64,000 bases of DNA from Chryseobacterium sp. 52 (GCF_002754245.1 NZ_PEEX01000001.1:3638001-3702000), one strand, 5' to 3'. Counted from the stretch's first letter, positions 51,431 through 62,803 are shown. The notes: a model not told the origin generated them from the sequence alone. Program-made: numbers and translations.

Positions 51431-52021
51431 TTAAATTTTCTTTGGATGTGAGACGATTTCTTTGCGGATTCGGCTTAAAGAAGTATCTGTAACGCCCAGG
51501 TAGGAAGCAATCTGCTTAAGAGGAGCAAATTGTACCACTTTAGGTTTCTGCTCTAAAAGATTAAGGTAACGTTTGGTTGCAGAAAGGGTAAACATTTCAA
51601 CAGACCGTTGTTTGTAGGCAAAAAGCTCTTTTGACATCCAGGACCTTCCCCATTCTCTGAGATTGGGTATTTTGTGGAATAGCTCCTGAAAGGTTTCATA
51701 ATCAAATCTCCAGCATTCACAGTCTGTAATGCATACGATATTTTCCTGGGAAGGAATTCTCTGGAAAAGGGATAATACTTCAATAATGATCTCGTTATCT
51801 GCAAAAAAGTGCGTGGTTACTTCGTTTCCGTTAAAATCGTTAACGTATGAGCGGGCCAGCCCTTTCTCTAAAATATAGTATTCATTGGCTGTTTTTCCCT
51901 CTTCAAGAATAAGGTCTCCTTTTTGGAAGGAAACTTTTTCGTGAGCCTGAAATATTTCATCAAGCTCTTCCTGCATAAAAAATGGGAAATCATAGCAGAT
52001 TTCGAGGGCTTTACTGATCAT
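51431..52021 (-). CDS. Crp/Fnr-family transcriptional regulator
   Basis: 196 residues. An N-terminal cyclic-nucleotide-binding-type beta roll (FQKGDLILEEGKTANEYYIL, FFADNEIIIEVLSLFQR) and a C-terminal wHTH (FAPLKQIASYLGVTDTSLSR) give the CRP layout. The canonical cAMP-contact Arg-Ser pair of the roll is not visible, so the ligand is unclear; no Fnr cysteine cluster. Same strand as, and 78 bases upstream of, the VOC gene. Confidence 0.87.
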   Translation of the reverse strand: MISKALEICYDFPFFMQEELDEIFQAHEKVSFQKGDLILEEGKTANEYYILEKGLARSYVNDFNGNEVTTHFFADNEIIIEVLSLFQRIPSQENIVCITDCECWRFDYETFQELFHKIPNLREWGRSWMSKELFAYKQRSVEMFTLSATKRYLNLLEQKPKVVQFAPLKQIASYLGVTDTSLSRIRKEIVSHPKKI

Positions 52022-52256
52022 TGATTAGGTGTTTTTTTAAGGCTCTAAAAATATAATTTTTAATTGAATCAAAGACAAAAAAAATTAAACAAATTAATGA
52101 TAAGTCTTAAAAAAGTAGTATTTAACCACATTATTAGCAACTATTTTTACCCTTTCTAAATAATTAAACATCATTTATTTCCAATCATCCATAAAGTTTG
52201 TGATTGGCTATCCGTTGAAAGTAAAAAATGCTGATTGATAAAAATATTTATGGCTT

Positions 52257-53477
52257 TTAAAATAAAGAAAGCTGGATCGGTTTAGGATTTTTAGGCGGCT
52301 CTGCATCTCCAAAAACAGTTTTCCCTCCAAAGCGCCATGAATTCTGTCTTTCTTCTTCTATCACCTGTTGGATATCGAAATCAGGGACAAAATCTTTTTC
52401 GGTTGCTGCTACGATCTGATGGAGTTTATTTAAAGTATTCAGCTTGTCAGAATTTCCAAGCTTTGATTTTTCAATTCCTTTTCTGAGAATATTGATGCTT
52501 TCATCATAGGTATTAATAGGAACCGGGAAAGGATGTCCGTCTTTTCCACCATGGGCAAAGGAAAATCGTGCCGGGTCTGCAAACCGCGACGGCGCTCCAT
52601 GAATGACTTCGCTTACAAGGGCTAGCGACTGCATGGTTCTTGGGCCTACTCCTTCGAGCATTAATAAATCTTCAAAATTCTGAGGCTGCTTTTCACGGGT
52701 TACATATAACAGTGCTCCGAGACGTTTCAGATCAACATCTGAAGCCTGAACATCATGATGGGCAGGGAGAATCAATCTTGAAAAATCTCTCATCACATCA
52801 ATAGAATCGGTATGGGAAATATCTAAAATCCCTTTTCTGTTTTCTGAAGCCTCAGCATCCGTGAGATTGAGAATCTTACCTCTTGAAACCCCGTTAATGC
52901 CCGTGTGGGGTTCTTCTATAAATGATTTGATATTTCCTGAATGCCAATGATACCGTCTTGCTGTACCATCTGATTCATGCATTCCCTGCTGAACAACGCT
53001 CCAGTTTCCATTATCCGCTAAAATAAAATTATGCAGATACAGCTGATAGCCATCCTGAATGGCTGTATTGTCTACCTTTGCGGAAAGTTTACTGGCTCTT
53101 ACCAGTTCATGACCGTTCAGACCTGTTTTATCGGCAATCTGGATGAGTTCTGATGGTGTTTCTCTTGAAAACTTCCCTTTTCCGCCACAGATATAAATCC
53201 CCAATGACTGTGAATGGGGATTGATGGAACGTTTCAAAGCGCCCATCACAGAAGTTGTGATGCCTGAAGAATGCCAGTCCATGCCCATTACTGCGCCAAA
53301 ACTCTGAAACCAGAAGGGATCTGCCAGTCTTCTGAGAACTTCGTCTTTTCCGTAATCCATTAAGATGACTTCAATAATGGAAAGTCCAAGCGCAGACATA
53401 CGTTCATACAGCCAGGGCGGTACTTTTCCGTAATGTAAAGGCAAATCTGCAGTTCCTGAACGTTTCATTTCTGTCAA
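52257..53477 (-). CDS. DUF763-family protein
   Basis: 406 residues. KRSGTADLPLHYGKVPPWLYE, WHSSGITTSVMGALKRSINP, GIYICGGKGKFSRETPSELI and RRYHWHSGNIKSFIEEPHTG are the hallmark DUF763 segments; a helix-hairpin-helix-like EDLLMLEGVGPRTMQSLALV lies near residue 280, which suggests DNA contact. Function of the family is not established. Start is ATG 53477 or MKRSGT at 53468. An isolated gene, found across archaea and bacteria with patchy distribution, so horizontal spread is plausible. Confidence 0.85.
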   Translation of the reverse strand: MTEMKRSGTADLPLHYGKVPPWLYERMSALGLSIIEVILMDYGKDEVLRRLADPFWFQSFGAVMGMDWHSSGITTSVMGALKRSINPHSQSLGIYICGGKGKFSRETPSELIQIADKTGLNGHELVRASKLSAKVDNTAIQDGYQLYLHNFILADNGNWSVVQQGMHESDGTARRYHWHSGNIKSFIEEPHTGINGVSRGKILNLTDAEASENRKGILDISHTDSIDVMRDFSRLILPAHHDVQASDVDLKRLGALLYVTREKQPQNFEDLLMLEGVGPRTMQSLALVSEVIHGAPSRFADPARFSFAHGGKDGHPFPVPINTYDESINILRKGIEKSKLGNSDKLNTLNKLHQIVAATEKDFVPDFDIQQVIEEERQNSWRFGGKTVFGDAEPPKNPKPIQLSLF

Positions 53478-53528
53478 TTAATATTTTGTAAAGTTAGTTT
53501 TATTATAAGTACGTTTTGATGATTGAGA

Positions 53529-53933
53529 TCAGTGGATTGAATAGAACTTCAAATCTTTATGTTTCTCTTCATTAAATTCTTCGTTGAATATGATTTTATT
53601 TCCGAAAGGATCATCTACCGTAAAAGATACTGCTCCATAAAAGGTTTTCTCGAGCCCGGGGCGGTTATATTTGTATTTTTTGTCTATGAGTTCTTTATGG
53701 TACGCAGGAATACCGTCTCCCCAGATCATCACTCTGCTCCCGGGAGTTCCGTCACCGTGATGCTCGCTTAAATGGAGAATAATATTTTCTTTTTTCACCT
53801 CCATATAAACAGGCGTATTTTCTTCAAAATGATGCTCCCAGGCGATTTCGAATCCCAGCCAGTTTATATAAAATTCAATGGTTTTCTGATAGTCAAAAAT
53901 CCTGAGAACAGGAATGATCTTTTCTGCTTTCAT
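53529..53933 (-). CDS. VOC / glyoxalase-superfamily protein (bleomycin-resistance type)
   Basis: 134 residues. IIPVLRIFDYQKTIEFYINW, FEIAWEHHFEENTPVYMEV, ILHLSEHHGDGTPGSRVMIW and FTVDDPFGNKIIFNEEFNEE form the single-unit, domain-swapped-dimer bleomycin-resistance fold. The SEHHGDG loop is the typical family mark. The native ligand is unknown. Confidence 0.86.
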   Translation of the reverse strand: MKAEKIIPVLRIFDYQKTIEFYINWLGFEIAWEHHFEENTPVYMEVKKENIILHLSEHHGDGTPGSRVMIWGDGIPAYHKELIDKKYKYNRPGLEKTFYGAVSFTVDDPFGNKIIFNEEFNEEKHKDLKFYSIH

Positions 53934-53974
53934 CGTAAAAGTATGTGTATGTTAAAGCTATTCTAATGAATTAA

Positions 53975-54322
53975 TTACTCATGGGAAAGTATATTAATTA
54001 GGTTTCCAAACGGATCTTTTACGAAAAACCGGCGCACTCCCCAGTCTTCATCAGTTATTCCGTAGGTGATTTCAAATCCTGCCTGCTGTATCTTTTTATA
54101 TAGCTCATCTATATGATCCACCTCAATAGAAAGAGCCGGAACTTCGGTGTTATTTCCACCCTGAACCGCAAAACTTATCTGAACCTTCGCATCTTCATTA
54201 TTTCCGAAAGTTTTTATCCAACCGTGATCCATCAGCATTTCAAGTCCTAAAATATCCTTATAAAAACAGTCTGCTTTTGAAAGGTCTTCCGTCTGTATAT
54301 TGGCAACAATCCTTTTAACCAT
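53975..54322 (-). CDS. VOC-family protein
   Basis: 115 residues from ATG 54322 (MVKRIVANIQTEDLSKADCF). A longer frame to 54382 would run through the tpx terminator and is rejected. FYKDILGLEMLMDHGWIKTF, LSIEVDHIDELYKKIQQAGF and RRFFVKDPFGNLINILSHE define the VOC fold. Small-molecule handling protein of unknown substrate. Confidence 0.82.
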   Translation of the reverse strand: MVKRIVANIQTEDLSKADCFYKDILGLEMLMDHGWIKTFGNNEDAKVQISFAVQGGNNTEVPALSIEVDHIDELYKKIQQAGFEITYGITDEDWGVRRFFVKDPFGNLINILSHE

Positions 54323-54349
54323 GGTGAATGTTTTAGAAATTAACAGGAA

Positions 54350-54389
54350 TAAAAAAGCCCTGCAAAAACATGGTATCTGCAAGGCTTTT
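54350..54389 (-). terminator. Terminator of tpx
   Basis: AAAAGCC-C-TGCA (54353-54364) pairs with TGCA-A-GGCTTTT (54378-54389). On the minus strand the stem is followed by six T. Sits 20 bases after the tpx stop codon. Confidence 0.82.
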
Positions 54390-54408
54390 CACAAAAATTA
54401 TTGTATAC

Positions 54409-54909
54409 TTATTTGTTTAAGGCAACAATTGCAGCACTGTAATCAGGTTCATCAGCAATTTCTGATACCTGCTCTGTGTATATCACTTTGTTGTTTTCGT
54501 CTGTAACAATCACTGCACGGCTTAGAAGTCCTTTCAAAGGAGAATCTGTAATGGTCACTTCATAGTCATCCCCAAAGCTGCTTCTGAAATCTGAAAGCGT
54601 TTCTACATTATTCAAACCTTCAGCGGCACAAAATCTTGTCAATGCAAAAGGAAGATCTTTAGAAACATTGATAACAACAGTATTATCTAAGCTTGAAGCT
54701 TCTTCATTGAATTTTCTTGCAGAAGACGCACAAGTAGGAGTATCAATACTTGGAAAAATATTGAACACTTTTTTCTTTCCTTCAAAACTTTCCAATGTTT
54801 TCACGCTTAAACCAGAGTCTACCAGAGCAAAATCTTTAACTGTAGTTCCTACTGATGGTAATGTTCCTATTGTGTTTACTGCGTTTCCTTTTAATGTAAT
54901 TGCTGACAT
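54409..54909 (-). CDS. tpx: Thiol peroxidase (Tpx), 2-Cys peroxiredoxin
   Basis: 166 residues from ATG 54909 (MSAITLKGNAVNTIGTLPSV); the upstream ATG 54942 adds 11 charged residues not typical of Tpx. Peroxidatic Cys60 lies in DTPTCASSARKF and resolving Cys94 in LPFALTRFCAAEGL, the spacing seen in E. coli Tpx. It reduces peroxides with thioredoxin. Standard length, no defect. Confidence 0.93.
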   Translation of the reverse strand: MSAITLKGNAVNTIGTLPSVGTTVKDFALVDSGLSVKTLESFEGKKKVFNIFPSIDTPTCASSARKFNEEASSLDNTVVINVSKDLPFALTRFCAAEGLNNVETLSDFRSSFGDDYEVTITDSPLKGLLSRAVIVTDENNKVIYTEQVSEIADEPDYSAAIVALNK

Positions 54910-55069
54910 AAATTTATTTTTTAGTTTTTCAAATTTACTCAAAATAGAAAATTTCTGAGGTAAATAAAGGTTAAATAATTCTTAAAGTGAAAATAAACGT
55001 CCTTATCTCATGAATAAATTTTTTGAAACTGAATTTTAATTATATTCGCATTCCAAAAAAAGAATAACT

Positions 55070-55522
55070 ATGCGAAAAAAAATTACTTTCCTCCTCCTTG
55101 GGTTGCCGGTTTTTGGTTTTGCTCAGTCTGTAATCGGAAACATCAATTCCGGGGCAATTTCTGACACCAATTTCACGCATTCTGTAGGGGAAATTTATGT
55201 AATTCCTGCGGATCCTGACCAGGCCAGCTCAGGAACGATGGGAATGTTGTACCAATCTGTCTTACAGGTTTTAGGGGTCAAAGAACTTGAAAAAGACCAG
55301 ATTAAGATCTACCCCAACCCTACCACTGACTTTGTTCACATTACTTTAAACTCAAAATCAAAAATTGATGAGGCTGAAGTTTATGATACTGCGGGAAGAC
55401 TTGTTTTAAAAACAAGATTAGACAGCGGAAAGCTTGATCTGCGCAGCCTTAATTCCGGAATTTACATGATCTCTTTTAAAAATCCGGATCTTAAACCTAT
55501 TAAAATCATTAAAAAACCTTAA
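55070..55522 (+). CDS. Type IX secretion cargo with C-terminal sorting domain
   Basis: 150 residues. A signal peptide (MRKKITFLLLGLPVFGFAQS) is followed by a short domain with no known motif (VIGNINSGAISDTNFTHSVG). A type A T9SS sorting domain lies at the end (IKIYPNPTTDFVHITLNS, VYDTAGRLVLKTRLDSG, LNSGIYMISF, KPIKIIKKP). The domain directs export across the outer membrane by the T9SS and often surface attachment. The mature cargo part is under 60 residues, unusually short. The next gene follows 12 bases later. Confidence 0.85.
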   Translation: MRKKITFLLLGLPVFGFAQSVIGNINSGAISDTNFTHSVGEIYVIPADPDQASSGTMGMLYQSVLQVLGVKELEKDQIKIYPNPTTDFVHITLNSKSKIDEAEVYDTAGRLVLKTRLDSGKLDLRSLNSGIYMISFKNPDLKPIKIIKKP

Positions 55523-55534
55523 AAACTATCAAAC

Positions 55535-56650
55535 ATGAAAAAACTTTACGCTACTATAGGATTATATATTGCCACATTTTTAAGTGCACAGGTTCCGCAG
55601 GCTTTCAGCTACCAGACCATTGCTTTTAACAATTCGGGAGCACCTATTGCGAACGGAAACGTATCTTTAAAAGTAAGTATTTTAGAAAACTCTGCTACAG
55701 GAAACGTTCTGTATACTGAAACACATAACAAAACGACTAACGCTAAAGGTCTGGTTAATTTAAATATTGGACAGGGAACTGCATCTACAGGGAGTTTCGG
55801 AGGAATTAACTGGGGAGACAATACCAAATTCGTCAAAGTGGAAATGGATCCGCAGGGTGGTTCCAATTACACCAATGTCGGGGTAAACCAACTGATGAGT
55901 GTTCCATATGCACAGGTAAGTAAAACCATCGTTACTGGTCCTGGCCAGGGCATTACTCTGGTATCTCCAAACGGAACCAATTATACGTTAAACGTAAGCG
56001 ACTCCGGTATATTAAGCTTGCCTACGAATACGAGTTCATCCGGTAATACTTTACCTTCCAACTTATATACGTATGGATCATATAACTCCTTTACTCCTTC
56101 CTCCGCTGAATTACTGCGGGGAAACGGCACTACGAAAGTGGGTTATAAATACCTTCAGGCCAATACCCAGATTAAATTCATAGCTTCACCGGGTAATGGT
56201 GCACAGGTTTACGGTTCAGACTCCAACGGATTCGTTACTGCTAACGGAAGTAATTATAATGTTGCGTCCAACGGATACTACCAGATCCTGATCGCTTCTA
56301 ACGGTCCGCAAATGAGGGCAGGTTTCTTCAACTTTGTTCCTAAAATCAAGTTTACTGCTATTTCAGGTACCACGCCTGTAACTTCTGTCACCTATAATAA
56401 TGCTACAGGAAAATTTACAGCCATCATCAATGGAGTTACCACCAGTACTGGAGGTTCATTTTATATCCAGCTTGCCTCAGATAGTATTGAGGTTGAAGAT
56501 TTAGGAGATAACCTGAATGACGGATCTTTTGATATAGAAGGTGCAGCGATTACCTTTCCCAATCTTTCTTCTACCACACCCAAAAACTATAAGGTTGAAT
56601 TCAGCCTCAATTTTGATGGTACCGGAACTTATACAATTACGCAAATATAA
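55535..56650 (+). CDS. Hypothetical exported protein, paired with the T9SS cargo
   Basis: 371 residues. A signal peptide (MKKLYATIGLYIATFLSAQV) is followed by PQAFSYQTIAFNNSGAPIAN, a domain opening shared by many Bacteroidota tail- or adhesin-like proteins. Low-complexity Ser/Thr/Asn/Gly beta segments then follow and end GTGTYTITQI. No T9SS sorting domain of its own. Spacing of 12 bases suggests joint secretion or assembly on the surface. Domain function not known. Confidence 0.75.
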   Translation: MKKLYATIGLYIATFLSAQVPQAFSYQTIAFNNSGAPIANGNVSLKVSILENSATGNVLYTETHNKTTNAKGLVNLNIGQGTASTGSFGGINWGDNTKFVKVEMDPQGGSNYTNVGVNQLMSVPYAQVSKTIVTGPGQGITLVSPNGTNYTLNVSDSGILSLPTNTSSSGNTLPSNLYTYGSYNSFTPSSAELLRGNGTTKVGYKYLQANTQIKFIASPGNGAQVYGSDSNGFVTANGSNYNVASNGYYQILIASNGPQMRAGFFNFVPKIKFTAISGTTPVTSVTYNNATGKFTAIINGVTTSTGGSFYIQLASDSIEVEDLGDNLNDGSFDIEGAAITFPNLSSTTPKNYKVEFSLNFDGTGTYTITQI

Positions 56651-56654
56651 ATTT

Positions 56655-56678
56655 AAAGAGGCTAAGGCCTCTTTTTTT
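56655..56678 (+). terminator. Terminator after the T9SS cargo operon
   Basis: AAAGAGGC (56655-56662) pairs with GCCTCTTT (56667-56674) and is followed by TTTT, starting 5 bases after the stop codon. Confidence 0.82.
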
Positions 56679-56712
56679 ATGCAAAACACCCTCATAAAAC
56701 AATCATATTTAG

Positions 56713-56720
56713 TAAATTTG
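56713..56720 (+). promoter_or_regulatory. -7 promoter element of icd
   Basis: TAAATTTG is an exact TANNTTTG. No TTTG -33 element is visible at the expected distance. Start of transcription near 56727 leaves a leader of about 30 bases. Confidence 0.5.
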
Positions 56721-56723
56721 TAA

Positions 56724-58976
<2,253 letters not shown>

Positions 58977-58998
58977 TTCCCGATTTTAATGATACATG

Positions 58999-59028
58999 AA
59001 AAGCTCCTTTTTTAAGGGGCTTTTTTTT
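58999..59028 (+). terminator. Terminator of icd
   Basis: AAAAGC-T-CCTT pairs with AAGG-G-GCTTTT (58999-59024) and is followed by four more T. Starts 23 bases after the stop codon. Confidence 0.8.
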
Positions 59029-59204
59029 GATTTAAACACCATTTCATGATGTATTTTGACCACAAAAAGTCGATATGAAATAGAAAGCCTACTTCTAATT
59101 ACTTTGATTGGGGTTATAAACAAATCCTCCCGGAAATGGAAGGATTTATTATTGAAACTATGTCGTAGAAAATTTAAGCCTCATTTATTGTTAAATCATT
59201 GTAA

Positions 59205-60203
59205 TTAATTCATAAAACTCTCCGGAATCCATTCATATGCAATGTCTTTCTTTTTTGTAAAACCCAGTCCCGGCCAGGGAAGGTGATAAGCAAAAGCTTT
59301 TGTTTTTGTTTGCGCTAACTGGCTAAGCAGTTTTTTGCGGGATTCTGTCGCAATATCCAGATCCGTATCTCCTGAAAATCCCCATTCCGGATGTGGAAAA
59401 AGGATCACATCAGAATGGATGAGATCTGCCATATATATAAGTTTTTCGTTGCCTGAAGAAATGGTTGTAACGGTTAAACCCGGTGTATGTCCGGGAGCCA
59501 GCTGAAAACTGAAATGGTCATACAAAGGTTTATCAAAGTCATAGAACTTCAGTTTCGGGCGGATTGTTTTCAGAATATTCTGAATAGGCGGAATGATCTG
59601 ATTAAGGAATTCCGGCTGGTTCTTTAGAAAACTGTTTTTAAAGTCTTTAATGGTGGCCTGTAGCCAGAAATCATACTCTATTTTCGAAATATAAAGATCT
59701 GCATTGGGAAAAACCAGATTATTCTGCTTGTCCAATACCCCACCAATATGATCCGGATGGGCATGGGAAATAAAAACATCTGTGATATCTTTTGGAGAAA
59801 ATCCTGCCTTTTGGAGACTTTTCAAAAGAAACCCTGTTCTTTCATCTGCAAAAATCCCCATCCCTGAATCTAATAAAATCAATCTGTTCTTTGTCTTGAC
59901 AAGCATCAGATTCATTGCCATATCTATATAATCATCGGAACGGAAATGATCCCTGAGAATCGTTTTTAACCGGGACACATCTGCTCTTGGAGAAAATGTA
60001 TCGATATTTTTTTCGTGAATATATCCGTCTGTGAGAATAAAGAGTTCCAGTTCTCCAAGTTTTATCTTTTTAAAGGCTGAAAGATCTTCTTCTGAAGGTG
60101 GCAAAACTATTTTTGTCCCTGCAAAAACATCTGTAAAAGGAATGAAGCTTAACGCTCCTGCCATCAGGCCATTTTTTAAAAGGTCTCTTCTGTTCATCAT
60201 CAA
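59205..60203 (-). CDS. Tat-exported metallo-beta-lactamase-fold hydrolase
   Basis: 332 residues. The N-terminus MMMNRRDLLKNGLMAGALS is a twin-arginine signal (NRRDLLK). The metallo-beta-lactamase fold shows FISHAHPDHIGG (HxHxDH zinc motif), a later His in LAPGHTPGLTV and Asp in YMADLIHSD, then HLPWPGLG. The HxHxDH and later His/Asp are complete, so two zinc ions are expected. Many Tat members are lactonases or phosphodiesterases; the substrate cannot be fixed. Stop lies 228 bases from icd; that gap holds only the icd terminator. Confidence 0.87.
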   Translation of the reverse strand: MMMNRRDLLKNGLMAGALSFIPFTDVFAGTKIVLPPSEEDLSAFKKIKLGELELFILTDGYIHEKNIDTFSPRADVSRLKTILRDHFRSDDYIDMAMNLMLVKTKNRLILLDSGMGIFADERTGFLLKSLQKAGFSPKDITDVFISHAHPDHIGGVLDKQNNLVFPNADLYISKIEYDFWLQATIKDFKNSFLKNQPEFLNQIIPPIQNILKTIRPKLKFYDFDKPLYDHFSFQLAPGHTPGLTVTTISSGNEKLIYMADLIHSDVILFPHPEWGFSGDTDLDIATESRKKLLSQLAQTKTKAFAYHLPWPGLGFTKKKDIAYEWIPESFMN

Positions 60204-60267
60204 ATAGGTGCTTTATCACACTCCGGATTCCTGTTTGTTATTTCAGAAATCCGGAGGTATAATAGTT

Positions 60268-61269
60268 TTAGTTATTGACTAATTTCATAGAACCTTCTGT
60301 GTATCTTTCTCCTACATTAGGATATTTTTTCAGAAGAGCATCAATTGTTTCAAGATCTGATGGTGAAAGATCGATGTTTACAGCTTCGATATTCTCTTCC
60401 AGATATTTAATGCGTTTGGTTCCCGGGATCGGAATAATGTCGTCTCCCTGATTCAGGACCCATGCTAAAGCGAGTTGCGTTCCTTTCACTCCTTTAGATG
60501 CTGCAAATTCATTGATTTCTCTGGCCAGGTTTCTGTTGTTTTCCAAATACTCTTCCTGATAGCGTGGTAATGTCTTTCTGAAATCTTCAGCTCCAAAATT
60601 CTCTACTTCATTGATATTGGCGAAAAGCCCTCTGGCCAATGGAGAATATGGAACCAGCGTAATGCCGAGTTCTCTGATGGTTGGAAGTATTTCTTTTTCC
60701 ACATCTTTAGTCAGGATAGAATATTCTGACTGAAGTGCTGTGATAGGATGAATTTTATTGGCTTTTCTGATGGATTCGGGAGAAGCTTCTGATAATCCAA
60801 GATATTTTACTTTTCCTTCTTTTACCAATTCGGCCATAGCTCCTACCGTTTCTTCCACCGGGATATTCGGGTCAACCCTGTGGGCATAATATAAGTCAAT
60901 AGTATCGATTTTCAACCTCTGAAGACTTAAATCAACAGCCTGTCTGATCCATTCAGGGGAACCGTCAAAATAAGTGCCCGGAGCTCCGCTGTGACTTGGT
61001 TTTCCGTCTTTAAATCTGAATCCGAATTTGGTCGCAATAAAAATCTTGTCACGGTTGGGAACCAAAACCTTTGAAATCAGTTTTTCATTTTCTCCCGCGG
61101 CATACATATCTGCTGTATCCCAAAAGTTCACTCCCAGATCCAGTGCTTTATGCAGTGTACTGATGCTTTCCTGTTCATCAGCCGGACCATAAGCAAAGCT
61201 CATTCCCATACATCCTAATCCTACTGCTGATAACTGCTCTCCTGTGTTTCCTAATTTTCTGAATTTCAT
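60268..61269 (-). CDS. Aldo/keto reductase
   Basis: 333 residues. TIM barrel with catalytic tetrad Asp and Tyr in FWDTADMYAAGENEKLI, Lys in FIATKFGFRF and His in DLYYAHRVDP. NADPH site segments IIPIPGTKRIKYLEENI at the C-terminal end. This is the AKR13/YajO-like type acting on aldehydes and ketones. It lies 89 bases downstream of the AraC gene on the same strand, a common pairing. Confidence 0.92.
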   Translation of the reverse strand: MKFRKLGNTGEQLSAVGLGCMGMSFAYGPADEQESISTLHKALDLGVNFWDTADMYAAGENEKLISKVLVPNRDKIFIATKFGFRFKDGKPSHSGAPGTYFDGSPEWIRQAVDLSLQRLKIDTIDLYYAHRVDPNIPVEETVGAMAELVKEGKVKYLGLSEASPESIRKANKIHPITALQSEYSILTKDVEKEILPTIRELGITLVPYSPLARGLFANINEVENFGAEDFRKTLPRYQEEYLENNRNLAREINEFAASKGVKGTQLALAWVLNQGDDIIPIPGTKRIKYLEENIEAVNIDLSPSDLETIDALLKKYPNVGERYTEGSMKLVNN

Positions 61270-61357
61270 AATTGTATGTGATTTTAAATTGATAAGACAA
61301 AATTAGAACAAGAATACCACGGACACTCTATAGAATTCAAACTAAGAATTATAAAAT

Positions 61358-62263
61358 TCAAACAACTGAAGCTCTTACGGCATTAGGAGCCAATCCTGTC
61401 TGCTTTTTAAAAAAATTGGTGAAATAAGCGGGTTCTTCAAATCCCAATCCATAAGCAATCTCTGAAATATTCCAGTCTGTATGTTTCAGCAACGCGTTGG
61501 CTTCCTGGATAATCCTTGAAGCAATCTGCCGGCTTGTCGTTTTTCCTGTCATTTCTTTCACAGAACGGTTTAAAGAATTCACATGAATAGAAAGACTCTT
61601 TGCATAATCATTGGGTGTTTTTAACTTTAAAAATGCTTCAGGACTGTCAATAGGAAACTGTCTTTCCAGCAATTCCATAAACAGCGATGCTACCCTCTGT
61701 GAGGCATTCTGATAGGGCTCAAAGTTTTCTGCAGGCTGCATTTTCATTGTTTCATGAATCAGGAGATGAAGGTATGCGCGAAGCATATCGTATTTGTGCA
61801 GGTACTCTGACTGAATCTCAGACATCATCCTGATAAAAAGATCCGAGATCGTTTTCTGCTGTTCTTCATCCACAAAGAAAATAGGGGTTCCACCAATTTT
61901 AAAAAGCTGTGAATCCTGAACATTTCCCAGGCGGGTGCCATTCTGCAGAAACTGGTCGGCAAAGAGGCAAAACCACCCTGTCTGATCTTCGTCATCTGCT
62001 TCCCACGCATAAGGAACCACCGGATTTGAAAATAACAATGCCGGACGGTCAACATACATCCATTTGTCTGCATAATGAAGCTTTCCTTTTCCTATAATCA
62101 GTGAAATTTTATAATAGTCTCTTCTGCTGTAAGGTGTTATCAACGAACAGCTTTCCCGCGAAAACACGTTAAAATGGCCTACTCCGGGAGTTGTTATACT
62201 CTCGAGTCTTTCCATAGATGCATTTCTGATATAAAATCCTTGTATTGTTTCTTTAGATTCCAT
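61358..62263 (-). CDS. AraC-family transcriptional regulator
   Basis: 301 residues. An N-terminal cupin-like sensor domain (YYKISLIIGKGKLHYADKWM, FSNPVVPYAWEADDEDQTGW) and a C-terminal double HTH (LKTPNDYAKSLSIHVNSLNR, then WNISEIAYGLGFEEPAYFTN, FFKKQTGLAPNAVR). Likely controls the aldo/keto reductase gene that follows. Inducer unknown. Confidence 0.9.
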   Translation of the reverse strand: MESKETIQGFYIRNASMERLESITTPGVGHFNVFSRESCSLITPYSRRDYYKISLIIGKGKLHYADKWMYVDRPALLFSNPVVPYAWEADDEDQTGWFCLFADQFLQNGTRLGNVQDSQLFKIGGTPIFFVDEEQQKTISDLFIRMMSEIQSEYLHKYDMLRAYLHLLIHETMKMQPAENFEPYQNASQRVASLFMELLERQFPIDSPEAFLKLKTPNDYAKSLSIHVNSLNRSVKEMTGKTTSRQIASRIIQEANALLKHTDWNISEIAYGLGFEEPAYFTNFFKKQTGLAPNAVRASVV

Positions 62264-62324
62264 CCTGCTAAATTATAAAATTCAAACAAATAAAAACATT
62301 TTCGATATTGGTCATTGATAAAAT

Positions 62325-62347
62325 AAAAAAGGCCGGCAAAACCGACC
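62325..62347 (-). terminator. Terminator of the small exported protein gene
   Basis: GGCCGG and CCGACC (62331-62347) pair with one mismatch; on the minus strand the stem runs into a T run (A at 62325-62330). It lies 37 bases past the stop at 62384, between that gene and the start of the AraC gene. Confidence 0.7.
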
Positions 62348-62383
62348 CTCATAAGATTGAATATATAATAATTGATGGAATAC

Positions 62384-62803
62384 CTAATGATGATGTCCGT
62401 TTTTCTTCTCCATTTTATACACTTTTGATTTCCGGACCTTTGTTTTTTTGTAATTATTTTTGTTTCGGTTATAGACGGCTACAGGATTCTGACCTTTGTA
62501 ATAATTCTTTTTGAATTTGGTATATTTCTCTCTTCCCAGGATCTTCTCTATTTCATCATATCTGTCTTCTCTCCATCTGTCCGGATGACCTACATATACC
62601 CTGTTCCACGAATCATAATCATGGTATCTGTCATTCAAAGCATTTAACTGGTTGGTCTGTACCACAGAAAGCAGAAGCTCTGCAGCTACTGACTGCCAGT
62701 TAACATCTGAAATACTTCTTCTGTAGTCATTATAATAATCTGACTGTGCATAGCTGAGGCTGAATGTACCTGCAAGCATTACTGCTATCATTATTTTTTT
62801 CAT
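62384..62803 (-). CDS. Small exported protein
   Basis: 139 residues. A signal peptide (MKKIMIAVMLAGTFSLSYAQ) is followed by a Tyr/Arg/Lys/Asn-rich mature part (SDYYNDYRRSISDVNWQSVA, RYHDYDSWNRVYVGHPDRWR) and a very basic tail (KNKNNYKKT-type, ending MEKKNGHHH). Highly basic surface proteins of this kind are widespread in Chryseobacterium, without known role. Terminal His residues could bind metal. Confidence 0.72.
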   Translation of the reverse strand: MKKIMIAVMLAGTFSLSYAQSDYYNDYRRSISDVNWQSVAAELLLSVVQTNQLNALNDRYHDYDSWNRVYVGHPDRWREDRYDEIEKILGREKYTKFKKNYYKGQNPVAVYNRNKNNYKKTKVRKSKVYKMEKKNGHHH

